38,400 nucleotides of DNA from Rhodobacter sp. CACIA14H1 (GTDB lineage Bacteria; Pseudomonadota; Alphaproteobacteria; Rhodobacterales; Rhodobacteraceae). A program made the translations under genes and the position numbers. Below are positions 30,591 to 38,400 of the stretch, piece after piece (the first letter of the stretch is position 1; the number at the start of each line of letters is the position of its first letter). The stretch lies in NCBI GenBank assembly GCA_000500915.1, contig AYNO01000013.1, forward strand, positions 1-38,400, given 5' to 3'. A model generated the notes under the pieces. It saw only the letters and a program-made list of their open reading frames with translations. It made no database searches and was not told the origin of the DNA.

Positions 30591-31276
30591 GTCGTCCTCC
30601 GTCGTTCCACCTCGGACAGCACCCCGTTCCGCAACGCCTGCGCCGCCGCCAGAAACGGCGCCAGCCGCGACGGGGGCAGCGGGTCCAGCCCCATTTCCGC
30701 ATCCCGATACAGCAGATACCGCGTCCGCGTCGCCTCCTCGGCAAGGAAGACCAGCCGCACCCCGTCGGGCGTGACCAGCACCTCCTTCAACCGCTGCATG
30801 TCCACCGCCTCCAGCACCCGCCGCACCGGATCGGCCCATGGCATCGGCCCCGGCGCATCGGTGCGGATCGCGCATTCCGGCGGAAATCCGGGCGGGGCGG
30901 GTACCTGCACGGGCAACCGCCCGAAATTGGAAAACGTCTCCATCCCCGACGCCCGCATCATCAGGTCCAGCGTGTCATGCACCGGCAGCGCCTGCGGCAG
31001 GCTGACCAGCACCCACAGCGCGGGCAGCTTGCGCACGCTCAGCATGTCGGGCACCACCTGTATGTCGAACAGATCCCCTTCATGCCGCCCCGAAAGGCGC
31101 GGGAATCCCGTGGGTTGCACCACCTCGCGCCGCTCGGTGAACAGTCCCGCGCAGGCCGCCAGATAGCCCGCCCGCCGCGCGGCCCGCCGCCCCTGCGCCC
31201 TGCCCAGCGTCCAGATGACGGCGGCACCGGCACCCAGTGCCAGCGCCGCAGCCCCTATCGTTCCGATCTCTTCCAT
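30587..31276 (-). CDS. Conserved-looking hypothetical protein, single N-terminal TM anchor
   Basis: MEEIGTIGAAALALGAGAAVIWTLGRAQGRRAARRAGYLAACAGLF; 229 aa ORF coupled with 30324..30590. Confidence 0.72.
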   Translation of the reverse strand: MEEIGTIGAAALALGAGAAVIWTLGRAQGRRAARRAGYLAACAGLFTERREVVQPTGFPRLSGRHEGDLFDIQVVPDMLSVRKLPALWVLVSLPQALPVHDTLDLMMRASGMETFSNFGRLPVQVPAPPGFPPECAIRTDAPGPMPWADPVRRVLEAVDMQRLKEVLVTPDGVRLVFLAEEATRTRYLLYRDAEMGLDPLPPSRLAPFLAAAQALRNGVLSEVERRRTT

Positions 31277-31297
31277 ACTCTCACTTCGTTACGGAAA

Positions 31298-31320
31298 ACG
31301 GCCCGCGTCAAGCGGGCCGT
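31298..31320 (-). terminator. Terminator of the permease operon
   Basis: acggcccgc-gtcaa-gcgggccgt perfect 9-bp stem; minus strand continues ttttccg. Confidence 0.75.
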
Positions 31321-31327
31321 CACTCCC

Positions 31328-32767
31328 TCAATACCCCCGCGGCTTCGGCCAGGGCATCGTGAACTGGTCCGCCCGCTTCACGAAACGATAGCGCCAGAAG
31401 TGGAACCACAGCGACACCACGATGTAGAAGCTGACCATCGCGATGAGCTGCGTGCCATAGCCCAGGAACACCGCGAAATAGGTCACCGCACACAGGCAGA
31501 TCAACAGGATCGCCGGGATCGGGTGGAAGGGATGCTCATACCCCCGCTTGATCGTGTCCAGCGGCCATTTCCGCCGGAACAGGATCACGTTGATCGGCAT
31601 GAAGGTATATCCCAGCAGCCCCGACAGGATCGAGAAGGTGATCACCTGATCCAGCGGCGCCCCCAGCGCGAAGATCAACGCGATGGGAACAAGGAAGATG
31701 ATCGCGCGATAGGGCGTCCGGTAGGTCGGATGCACCGCCCCGAACCATTGCGGCAGGTAATGGTCGCGGCCCATGGAAAACCACGCCCGCGACGCATCGT
31801 TGATGCAGCCATTGGCCGAAGCCAGCGTCGCAAACAGCGTCCCGAAGCCGAGGATGACGACCAGCGCCGTCGATCCCGTCAGCTGCGCCGCGCTGAACAG
31901 CGGGGCAACCGCCCCGTCCACGCCATCGCCAAGGTATTCCCACGGCAGATAGCCGACGCAGACATACCATGTCAGCGTCGCCGCGATCAGCAGCGTCATG
32001 ATCCCCGCCAGCGTCCCGAAGGGCAGCGCCCGCGCGGGCGACCGCACCTCTTCCGCCGCCTGCGTCGTGCCTTCGATGCCAAGATAGAACCACAGCCCGA
32101 AATGCATCGCCGCCAGCACGCCCAGCCAGCCATAGGGCAGGGCGGCCTGACCCGACATCAGGTCGGCATGGGCCATCATCGTCCCGTCGCTCCACGGGGC
32201 CGAGGCAAAGAACAGCACCAGGATTGCGACAAAGGCGAAGGCCGTGATGACAAGGTTGAAGGTCAGCGTCGCCAGCACGCCGCGATAGTTCAGCCATGCA
32301 AGGAACATGATCGCCAGCACGATGAAGGGCCGGTCCGATACCGGCTCCACGGCCCCCGTCATGTCGGCCGCCACCGTGATCAGATAGCCCAGCGTGATGG
32401 CATTCGCCGCCTCCAGCATCGTATAGGCGAAGACCAGATAGAGGCCGACGTTGAACGCCATCAGCGGCCCCACGATATGCTTGGCCTGCGTGTATTGCCC
32501 GCCCGCGGCGGCGACGGTCGATGTCACCTCCGAGTCGATCATGGCCACGCAGGAATACAGTATCCCCGCGAACCAGCAGGCGATCAGCGCCGCATAGGCC
32601 CCGCCTTTGCCGACGGCAAAGTTCCAGCCCATGTATTCGCCGACCAGAACGATCCCCACGCCCAGCGCCCAGACATGCGCCGGACCCAGGACGCGCAGAA
32701 GGCCGACCTTGGTGCCATGCGGCCCCATGCCGTCCATCGTCTTCGATGTGATGTCGGTATTTGCCAT
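31328..32767 (-). CDS. APC-superfamily amino acid/amine permease (ethanolamine permease-like)
   Basis: About 12 TM segments; GPAHVWALGVGIVLVGEYMGWNFAVGKGG, GIEGTTQAAEEVRSPARALPFG. Confidence 0.88.
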   Translation of the reverse strand: MANTDITSKTMDGMGPHGTKVGLLRVLGPAHVWALGVGIVLVGEYMGWNFAVGKGGAYAALIACWFAGILYSCVAMIDSEVTSTVAAAGGQYTQAKHIVGPLMAFNVGLYLVFAYTMLEAANAITLGYLITVAADMTGAVEPVSDRPFIVLAIMFLAWLNYRGVLATLTFNLVITAFAFVAILVLFFASAPWSDGTMMAHADLMSGQAALPYGWLGVLAAMHFGLWFYLGIEGTTQAAEEVRSPARALPFGTLAGIMTLLIAATLTWYVCVGYLPWEYLGDGVDGAVAPLFSAAQLTGSTALVVILGFGTLFATLASANGCINDASRAWFSMGRDHYLPQWFGAVHPTYRTPYRAIIFLVPIALIFALGAPLDQVITFSILSGLLGYTFMPINVILFRRKWPLDTIKRGYEHPFHPIPAILLICLCAVTYFAVFLGYGTQLIAMVSFYIVVSLWFHFWRYRFVKRADQFTMPWPKPRGY

Positions 32768-32771
32768 GATG

Positions 32772-32939
32772 TCACCCGTTCAGCTTGTGCTGTTCGGTCA
32801 TCGCCTCGATCTCGCCCTCGCGGGACGAAGTCAGGACGTCTTCGGAATAGGTGGTATCGGTCCTGTACCAATCCCACAGCATGTGCAGCGCGAAGAGTGC
32901 GGAAAGCACCCATGCGCCCGTTTCGATCAGTGGCCACAT
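32772..32939 (-). CDS. Small single-TM protein, 55 aa (below the ORF-track cutoff)
   Basis: MWPLIETGAWVLSALFALHMLWDWYRTDTTYSEDVLTSSREGEIEAMTEQHKLNG; 4-nt gap to the permease start. Confidence 0.65.
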   Translation of the reverse strand: MWPLIETGAWVLSALFALHMLWDWYRTDTTYSEDVLTSSREGEIEAMTEQHKLNG

Positions 32940-32952
32940 GTCGGCTGCTCCC

Positions 32953-33330
32953 TCATTTCCCGTCGAACTTCTCGGCGATCACCTCGCGGTATTCCTTCTC
33001 GGACAGGCGCAGCATCAGGGCGAAGTAGCCCACGATCACCACCACCATCAGCGCCAGTGCGCCCCATGTGAAGGAATAGTCGAACCGCGCCGTGATCAGG
33101 TCATGGGCCGACGCCGGATCATAGCCCAGCGCCGTCCAGCGTTCGACCATCACCGCGTTCTGGCCAAGGCTTTCCCATGTCGGCTCGTCCGCCGGAACCG
33201 GCAGTTTGGACGATCCGGCAAGGCCCAGCCACAGCGGGATGTACAGCGCGCCGATCGACATGATCAGCAGGACGATGACGTCGATCACCTGCCCCATCTT
33301 GCCCTGTTTCGGGGGGATATAGCGTGCCAT
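32953..33330 (-). CDS. Small membrane protein with two predicted TM segments, 125 aa
   Basis: MARYIPPKQGKMGQVIDVIVLLIMSIGALYIPLWLGL...FTWGALALMVVVIVGYFALMLRLSEKEYREV. Confidence 0.75.
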   Translation of the reverse strand: MARYIPPKQGKMGQVIDVIVLLIMSIGALYIPLWLGLAGSSKLPVPADEPTWESLGQNAVMVERWTALGYDPASAHDLITARFDYSFTWGALALMVVVIVGYFALMLRLSEKEYREVIAEKFDGK

Positions 33331-33334
33331 CCCG

Positions 33335-33622
33335 TCACCTCTTCGCGGCGCGGGCTTCATCAAGGAACTTGATGTCCAGCCCGTACATGAAGTCGCGGTC
33401 CTCGCGGTAATGCCGCAGCATCGCCATGATGGCGGCGGTGTTCAGCACAAGCACGATGAACCCGCCGATCAGAAGCATCGTCCGCGCCCCTGAAGACGGC
33501 GCGAGCGACCAGGTGGCAATCGCCACGAAGATGACGGCCAGCCACAAACCGATGACGAATGCCCAGGCAACGGACACGTCCCGTTTGTGCATGGCCTGAA
33601 TCCTTGAATCCAGGTCTGACAC
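33335..33622 (-). CDS. Small membrane protein with two predicted TM segments, about 95 aa
   Basis: GTG start at 33622 preceded by gggagga; VSDLDSRIQAMHKRDVSVAWAFVIGLWLAVIFVAIATWSL...MLLIGGFIVLVLNTAAIMAML. Confidence 0.7.
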   Translation of the reverse strand: MSDLDSRIQAMHKRDVSVAWAFVIGLWLAVIFVAIATWSLAPSSGARTMLLIGGFIVLVLNTAAIMAMLRHYREDRDFMYGLDIKFLDEARAAKR

Positions 33623-33679
33623 AGTTTCCTCCCTTGGCCCTCTCTTTTGCCGCTCCATGTCCGGGCCTTGACACGGGGG

Positions 33680-33698
33680 TGTTCGCTGAGCGTGAACA
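33680..33698. promoter_or_regulatory. Candidate operator (imperfect palindrome) upstream of the permease operon
   Basis: TGTTCgCtgagcGtGAACA; related TGTTCACTGAG at 29650-29660 in front of the XRE-cupin gene. Confidence 0.4.
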
Positions 33699-33757
33699 TT
33701 CTTTACCCACAGGGAAGCACCCCTGCGGCATCCTGTCAAAGGAAATGCATAGGAATT

Positions 33758-33782
33758 GGGCAATATGAAAACATCATTGCCC
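33758..33782. promoter_or_regulatory. Candidate operator in the divergent permease/mgsA promoter region
   Basis: GGGCAAT-N11-ATTGCCC perfect inverted repeat in an AT-rich intergenic segment. Confidence 0.4.
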
Positions 33783-33868
33783 GTAGGTTAAAAAAGTTTC
33801 TTCGCAGTTGAACGGACAATTCTTCGGTGCTAGCGTTACCGCCAGAAGCGAACAGAGGAGTCGATGCC

Positions 33869-34765
33869 ATGTGTGGAATCGTCGGGCTTTTCCTGAAAGA
33901 CCCCAAGCTAGAGCCGCAGCTCGGTGCCATGCTCACCGACATGCTCATCACCATGACGGACCGCGGCCCCGACTCGGCGGGCATCGCGATCTATGGCCGC
34001 CCCGAAAAGGGCAAGGCCAAGCTGACCGTGCAATCCCCCGCGCCCGAGGCCGATTTCGCCACGCTGGCCGAAGACCTCGGCCGCGCCATCGCCGCCAAGG
34101 TGACGGGTCAGGTCAAGGACACGCACATGGTCCTCGAACTGCCCGAAGACCGGCTTGACGCCGCCCGCCACGCCATGCGCGACCTGCGCCCGAAGGCCAA
34201 GGTGATGTCGGCAGGCGAAGGCATCGAAATCTACAAGGAAGTGGGCCTTCCCAAGGACGTCGCCGCCCGTTTCGACGTGTCGCGCATGTCCGGCACCCAC
34301 GGCATCGGGCACACCCGCATGGCCACCGAATCCGCCGTCACCACGATGGGCGCACACCCCTTCTCGACCGGCGCGGACCAGTGCCTCGTCCATAACGGGT
34401 CGCTGTCCAACCACAATTCCGTCCGCCGCGTGCTGCGTCAGGCGGGCATGACGTTCGAGACGGAAAACGACACCGAAGTCGCCGCCGCCTTCATCAGCCA
34501 CAAGCTTCAGGAAGGCGCCAAGCTGGGCGAGGCGATGGAAGCCACGCTCACCGACCTTGACGGCTTCTTCACCTTCGTCGTCGGCACGAAAAACGGCTTC
34601 GGCGTCGTCCGCGACCCGATCGCCTGCAAGCCCGCCGTGATGGCCGAAACCGACCAGTATGTCGCCTTCGGCTCCGAATACCGCGCGATGGTCAACCTGC
34701 CGGGCATCGACAGCGCCCGCGTCTGGGAACCGGAGCCTGCCACCGTCTATTTCTGGGAACGCTGA
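33869..34765 (+). CDS. mgsA: Class II glutamine amidotransferase-like subunit, N-methylglutamate synthase subunit A (GlxB-like)
   Basis: MCGIVGLFLKDPKLEPQLG with catalytic Cys2; GHTRMATESAVTT; VHNGSLSNHNSVRR. Confidence 0.88.
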   Translation: MCGIVGLFLKDPKLEPQLGAMLTDMLITMTDRGPDSAGIAIYGRPEKGKAKLTVQSPAPEADFATLAEDLGRAIAAKVTGQVKDTHMVLELPEDRLDAARHAMRDLRPKAKVMSAGEGIEIYKEVGLPKDVAARFDVSRMSGTHGIGHTRMATESAVTTMGAHPFSTGADQCLVHNGSLSNHNSVRRVLRQAGMTFETENDTEVAAAFISHKLQEGAKLGEAMEATLTDLDGFFTFVVGTKNGFGVVRDPIACKPAVMAETDQYVAFGSEYRAMVNLPGIDSARVWEPEPATVYFWER

Positions 34766-34769
34766 GACC

Positions 34770-35459
34770 ATGCAGACATTCGACCTCTCCGCCCAAGGCT
34801 TGCGGGCGCTGAACTCGACCCTCCACGGCCTCAAGGGCCAGACGAACATGACCTCTTGGGAAATCATCAATCCCAAGGGCGCCCATGCCATCGCCGTCGG
34901 CCTCGACGCGCCTGTCGATGTCACCGTGCGCGGATCGACCGGCTACTACTGCGCCGGCATGAACAAGCAGGCGACCGTCCGCGTCAAAGGCTCTGCCGGT
35001 CCGGGCGTGGCGGAAAACATGATGTCGGGCACCGTCATCATCGACGGCGACGCCAGCCAGTATGCGGGCGCCACCGGCCGTGGCGGCCTGCTGGTCATCA
35101 AGGGCAACGCCTCCTCGCGCTGCGGCATCTCGATGAAGGGCATCGACATCGTGGTGCATGGGAACATCGGCCATATGTCCGCCTTCATGGCCCAGTCGGG
35201 CAACATGGTCGTCCTCGGCGACGCGGGCGAAGCCCTTGGCGACTCCCTCTACGAAGCCCGCCTTTTCGTGCGCGGCTCGGTCAAGTCCCTTGGTGCCGAC
35301 TGCATCGAAAAAGAGATGCGCCCCGAACACCTCGCCCTTCTGGCGGACCTGCTGAAGCGGGGCGAAGCCGACCATCTGGCCAAGCCCGAGGAATTCAAAC
35401 GCTACGGCTCCGCCCGCAAGCTTTACACCTTCAATATCGACAACGCGTCGTCCTACTGA
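34770..35459 (+). CDS. mgsB: GltB C-terminal-domain-like protein, N-methylglutamate synthase subunit B (GlxC-like)
   Basis: Repeated-Gly beta-helix: GSTGYYCAGMNKQATVRVKGSAGPGVAENMMSGTVIIDGDASQYAGATGRGG. Confidence 0.88.
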   Translation: MQTFDLSAQGLRALNSTLHGLKGQTNMTSWEIINPKGAHAIAVGLDAPVDVTVRGSTGYYCAGMNKQATVRVKGSAGPGVAENMMSGTVIIDGDASQYAGATGRGGLLVIKGNASSRCGISMKGIDIVVHGNIGHMSAFMAQSGNMVVLGDAGEALGDSLYEARLFVRGSVKSLGADCIEKEMRPEHLALLADLLKRGEADHLAKPEEFKRYGSARKLYTFNIDNASSY

Positions 35460-35472
35460 GGCTGCAACAAGA

Positions 35473-36801
35473 ATGAGCGATTTCCCCCGTACGCCGCCCA
35501 AGCAGTCGTGGACCTTCTCCAACGACATCAACGCCGAAATCCGCCGCGCCGCCGCAACCGGCATCTACGACATCCGTGGCGGCGGATCGAAGCGCAAGCT
35601 TCCCCACTTCGACGACCTGCTGTTCCTCGGCGCCTCCATCAGCCGCTACCCGCTGGAAGGCTACCGCGAGAAATGCGCGACCGACGTCTGGCTCGGCACC
35701 CGCTACGCCAAGAAACCGATCCACCTCGACATCCCCGTGACCATCGCAGGCATGTCCTTCGGCGCCCTCTCCGGCCCGGCGAAAGAGGCCCTCGGTCGCG
35801 GCGCCTCTGCCGCAGGCACCTCCACCACCACTGGTGACGGCGGCATGACGGAAGAGGAGCGGGGCCATTCCAAGACCCTCGTCTATCAATACCTCCCCTC
35901 GCGCTACGGCATGAACCCCGACGACCTGCGCCGCGCCGACGCGATCGAAGTCGTGGTGGGGCAGGGGGCAAAGCCCGGCGGCGGCGGGATGCTGCTCGGG
36001 CAAAAGATTTCCGACCGCGTCGCCCAGATGCGCAACCTGCCCAAGGGCATCGACCAGCGCTCTGCCTGCCGCCATCCGGACTGGACGGGGCCGGACGACC
36101 TTGAAATCAAGATCCTCGAACTGCGCGAAATCACCGACTGGGAAAAGCCGATCTACGTGAAAGTCGGCGGCGCACGCCCCTATTACGACACTGCGCTCGC
36201 CGTGAAGGCCGGCGCTGACGTCGTGGTCCTCGACGGGATGCAGGGCGGCACCGCCGCCACGCAGGACGTCTTCATCGAAAACGTCGGGATGCCCATCCTC
36301 GCCTGCATCCCGCAGGCCGTGAAGGCGCTGCAGGACCTCGGGATGCACCGCAAGGTGCAACTGATCGTGTCAGGCGGCATCCGCACCGGGGCCGACGTGG
36401 CCAAGGCCATGGCGCTGGGCGCAGATGCCGTGGCCATCGGCACCGCGGCCCTCGTGGCGCTGGGCGACAACGACCCCGCGCTGGAGGCCGAATACAACAA
36501 GCTCGGCACCACCGCCGGCGCCTATGACGACTGGCACGAAGGCAAGGACCCTGCGGGCATCACCACGCAGGACCCCGAACTCTTCAAACGTTTCGACCCC
36601 ATCCTCGGTGGTCGCCGCCTGAAGAATTACCTCAAGGTCATGACGCTGGAGGCGCAGACGATCGCCCGCGCCTGCGGCAAGAATCACCTGCACAATCTGG
36701 AACCCGAAGACCTCTGCGCCCTGTCCATCGAAGCCGCCGCAATGGCTGGCGTCCCGCTGGCAGGCACGAACTGGATCCCGGGCCGGAACGGCAGCTTCTG
36801 A
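35473..36801 (+). CDS. mgsC: FMN-binding glutamate synthase-like protein, N-methylglutamate synthase subunit C (GlxD-like)
   Basis: GMSFGALSGPAKEALGRGASAAGTSTTTGDGGM, KPGGGGMLLGQKIS, SGGIRTGADVAKAMALGADAVAIGTAAL. Confidence 0.9.
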   Translation: MSDFPRTPPKQSWTFSNDINAEIRRAAATGIYDIRGGGSKRKLPHFDDLLFLGASISRYPLEGYREKCATDVWLGTRYAKKPIHLDIPVTIAGMSFGALSGPAKEALGRGASAAGTSTTTGDGGMTEEERGHSKTLVYQYLPSRYGMNPDDLRRADAIEVVVGQGAKPGGGGMLLGQKISDRVAQMRNLPKGIDQRSACRHPDWTGPDDLEIKILELREITDWEKPIYVKVGGARPYYDTALAVKAGADVVVLDGMQGGTAATQDVFIENVGMPILACIPQAVKALQDLGMHRKVQLIVSGGIRTGADVAKAMALGADAVAIGTAALVALGDNDPALEAEYNKLGTTAGAYDDWHEGKDPAGITTQDPELFKRFDPILGGRRLKNYLKVMTLEAQTIARACGKNHLHNLEPEDLCALSIEAAAMAGVPLAGTNWIPGRNGSF

Positions 36802-36851
36802 AGACACACACGGCGCAAAGCCGGACAAAGGACAGGACAGGGAGTTTTTTC

Positions 36852-38159
36852 ATGGCAAAAGATCTTGCCAAATGGGCCGCCGAACGTGGCGTGAAGTACT
36901 TCATGATCTCCTACACCGATCTCTTCGGTGGTCAGCGCGCAAAGCTCGTGCCGACGCAGGCGATCAACGACATGGCCGAAGAAGGGGCAGGTTTCGCCGG
37001 TTTCGCCACATGGCTTGACCTGACCCCCGCCCATCCGGACCTCATGGCCGTGCCGGACCCCGACAGCGCGATCCAGCTGCCGTGGAAGAAGGACGTCGCA
37101 TGGGTCGCCGCCCGCGCCACGATGGAAGGCAAGCTCGTCGATCAGGCCCCCCGCAACGTGCTGGAACGGCTGATCGGCGAAGCCGCCAAGGAAGGCCTGC
37201 GCGTGAAGACCGGGGTGGAACCCGAATTCTTCATCCTGAACGCCGAAGGCACCGCCGCCTCCGACATCTACGACACGGCGGAAAAGCCCTGCTACGACCA
37301 GCAGGCGATCATGCGCCGCTACGACGTCATCAGCGAGATCTGCGACTACATGCTGGAACTCGGCTGGGAGGCCTACCAGAACGACCACGAAGACGCGATC
37401 GGCCAGTTCGAGATGAACTGGAAATACGACGATGTCCTCCAGACCGCCGACAAGCACAGCTTCTTCAAGTTCATGGTGAAGTCGGTGTCGGAAAAGCACG
37501 GCTTCCGCGCCACCTTCATGCCCAAACCCTTCAAGGGGTTGACCGGGTCGGGCTGCCACGCTCATATCTCGGTCTGGTCGCTGGACGGCAAGACCAACGC
37601 CTTCTCCGACCCGACGAAGGAGCTGTCGCTGTCGGATCAGGGGCGCAACTTCCTCGGCGGGATCATGAAGCACGCCTCGGCCCTTGCCGCGATCTGCAAC
37701 CCGACCGTCAACAGCTACAAGCGCATCAACGCCCCCCGCACCTCCTCCGGCGCGACATGGGCACCCAACACCGTGACCTGGACCGGCAACAACCGGACCC
37801 ACATGGTCCGCGTCCCCGGCCCCGGCCGCTTCGAACTGCGCCTGCCCGACGGCGCGGCAAACCCCTACCTGCTGCAGGCCGTCATCCTTGCCGCAGGCCT
37901 CGATGGCGTGCGCACCAAGGCCGACCCCGGCCGCCGCTACGACATCGACATGTACCAGCAGGGCCATACCGTGAAAGGTGCGCCCAAACTGCCGCTGAAC
38001 CTGCTCGACGCGCTGCGCGAATACGACAAGGACAAGACGCTGAAGGCCATGATGGGCGAGGAATTCTCGGCCGCCTACCTGAAGCTCAAGCATCAGGAAT
38101 GGAACAGCTTCGTCTCCCACTTCTCGCGCTGGGAACACGAGAACACGCTGGACATCTGA
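36852..38159 (+). CDS. gmaS: Gamma-glutamylmethylamide synthetase (type III glutamine synthetase-like)
   Basis: Glutamine synthetase fold motifs (GVEPEFFILN, FMPKPFKGLTGSGCHAHISVW, NRTHMVRVPGPGRFELRLPDGAANPYLL); directly downstream of mgsABC. Confidence 0.9.
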   Translation: MAKDLAKWAAERGVKYFMISYTDLFGGQRAKLVPTQAINDMAEEGAGFAGFATWLDLTPAHPDLMAVPDPDSAIQLPWKKDVAWVAARATMEGKLVDQAPRNVLERLIGEAAKEGLRVKTGVEPEFFILNAEGTAASDIYDTAEKPCYDQQAIMRRYDVISEICDYMLELGWEAYQNDHEDAIGQFEMNWKYDDVLQTADKHSFFKFMVKSVSEKHGFRATFMPKPFKGLTGSGCHAHISVWSLDGKTNAFSDPTKELSLSDQGRNFLGGIMKHASALAAICNPTVNSYKRINAPRTSSGATWAPNTVTWTGNNRTHMVRVPGPGRFELRLPDGAANPYLLQAVILAAGLDGVRTKADPGRRYDIDMYQQGHTVKGAPKLPLNLLDALREYDKDKTLKAMMGEEFSAAYLKLKHQEWNSFVSHFSRWEHENTLDI

Positions 38160-38187
38160 CAGACTTACCCCCCTGAGGGTCACTTCC

Positions 38188-38218
38188 CCCGCCGGAGCGA
38201 TCCGGCGGGTTTCTTTTT
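38188..38218 (+). terminator. Rho-independent terminator of the mgs-gmaS operon
   Basis: cccgccgga-gcga-tccggcggg followed by tttcttttt. Confidence 0.9.
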
Positions 38219-38268
38219 GGGCGGACATGCTCTGTCAAGCCCGCCACGGGTTTGTCAGTCGGGCACTG

Positions 38269-38400
38269 AAGCACAACGGTTGGGTCCGGACCGTGGCCCA
38301 AAGCCACGGTCCGCGCACGACCCGCCCCACCGGGTCGTGCGCCCGAGGCGCCCGCCCCGGCGGGTCATGCGCGGCCCTACCGGCGGCGCAGGGAAACGCT
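38269..38400. repeat. Multi-hairpin intergenic repeat, copy 2 (runs off the window end)
   Basis: Hand alignment to 29309-29440, ungapped, 113/132 identical; stem II gcgcacgacccg-ccccac-cgggtcgtgcgc. Confidence 0.85.

Noticed and set aside
30977-33028. 683-aa plus-strand ORF opposite the permease operon
   Set aside because: Arg/His/Gln-rich antisense translation; the minus strand encodes TM proteins with coherent operon structure.
1-38400. CRISPR arrays, tRNA/rRNA genes, IS elements or prophage genes
   Set aside because: No regularly spaced short repeats, cloverleaf-like genes, transposase or phage ORFs were recognised; the window reads as chromosomal metabolic islands.

Overview
GC-rich alphaproteobacterial (Rhodobacteraceae-like) window holding two adjacent metabolic islands. 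(1) About 125-21031 is a [NiFe]-hydrogenase island in the order hupT-hupU-hupV-hypF / hupS-hupL-hupC-hupD-hupF-hupG-hupH-hupJ-hupK-hypA-hypB-hupR-hypC-hypD-hypE. This is the Rhodobacter capsulatus-type uptake plus H2-sensing hydrogenase arrangement, with an amidase-family gene inserted antisense between hypF and hupS. (2) About 24231-38159 is a methylated-amine (N-methylglutamate, NMG) island. It has a heterotetrameric sarcosine-oxidase-like operon (soxBDAG, most likely N-methylglutamate dehydrogenase mgdABCD), an XRE-cupin regulator, a two-gene unit of unknown function, an inward four-gene operon of three small membrane proteins plus an APC permease, and mgsABC-gmaS. Between the islands lie a CNNM/CorC-like gene and a membrane alpha/beta hydrolase. 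Points most worth a second look: a ~130-bp multi-hairpin repeat present twice in direct orientation, with a compensatory base-pair change, at the ends of mgdD and gmaS; the tightly packed operon of small membrane proteins plus permease; a SoxD/MgdB subunit that has lost most zinc ligands; a HupR regulator with degenerate sigma54-contact and Walker B motifs; and frameshifts in hupT, hupF and the CNNM gene, three of them explained by one missing C in a C-run. All calls come from reading the sequence and translations; no database search was possible.
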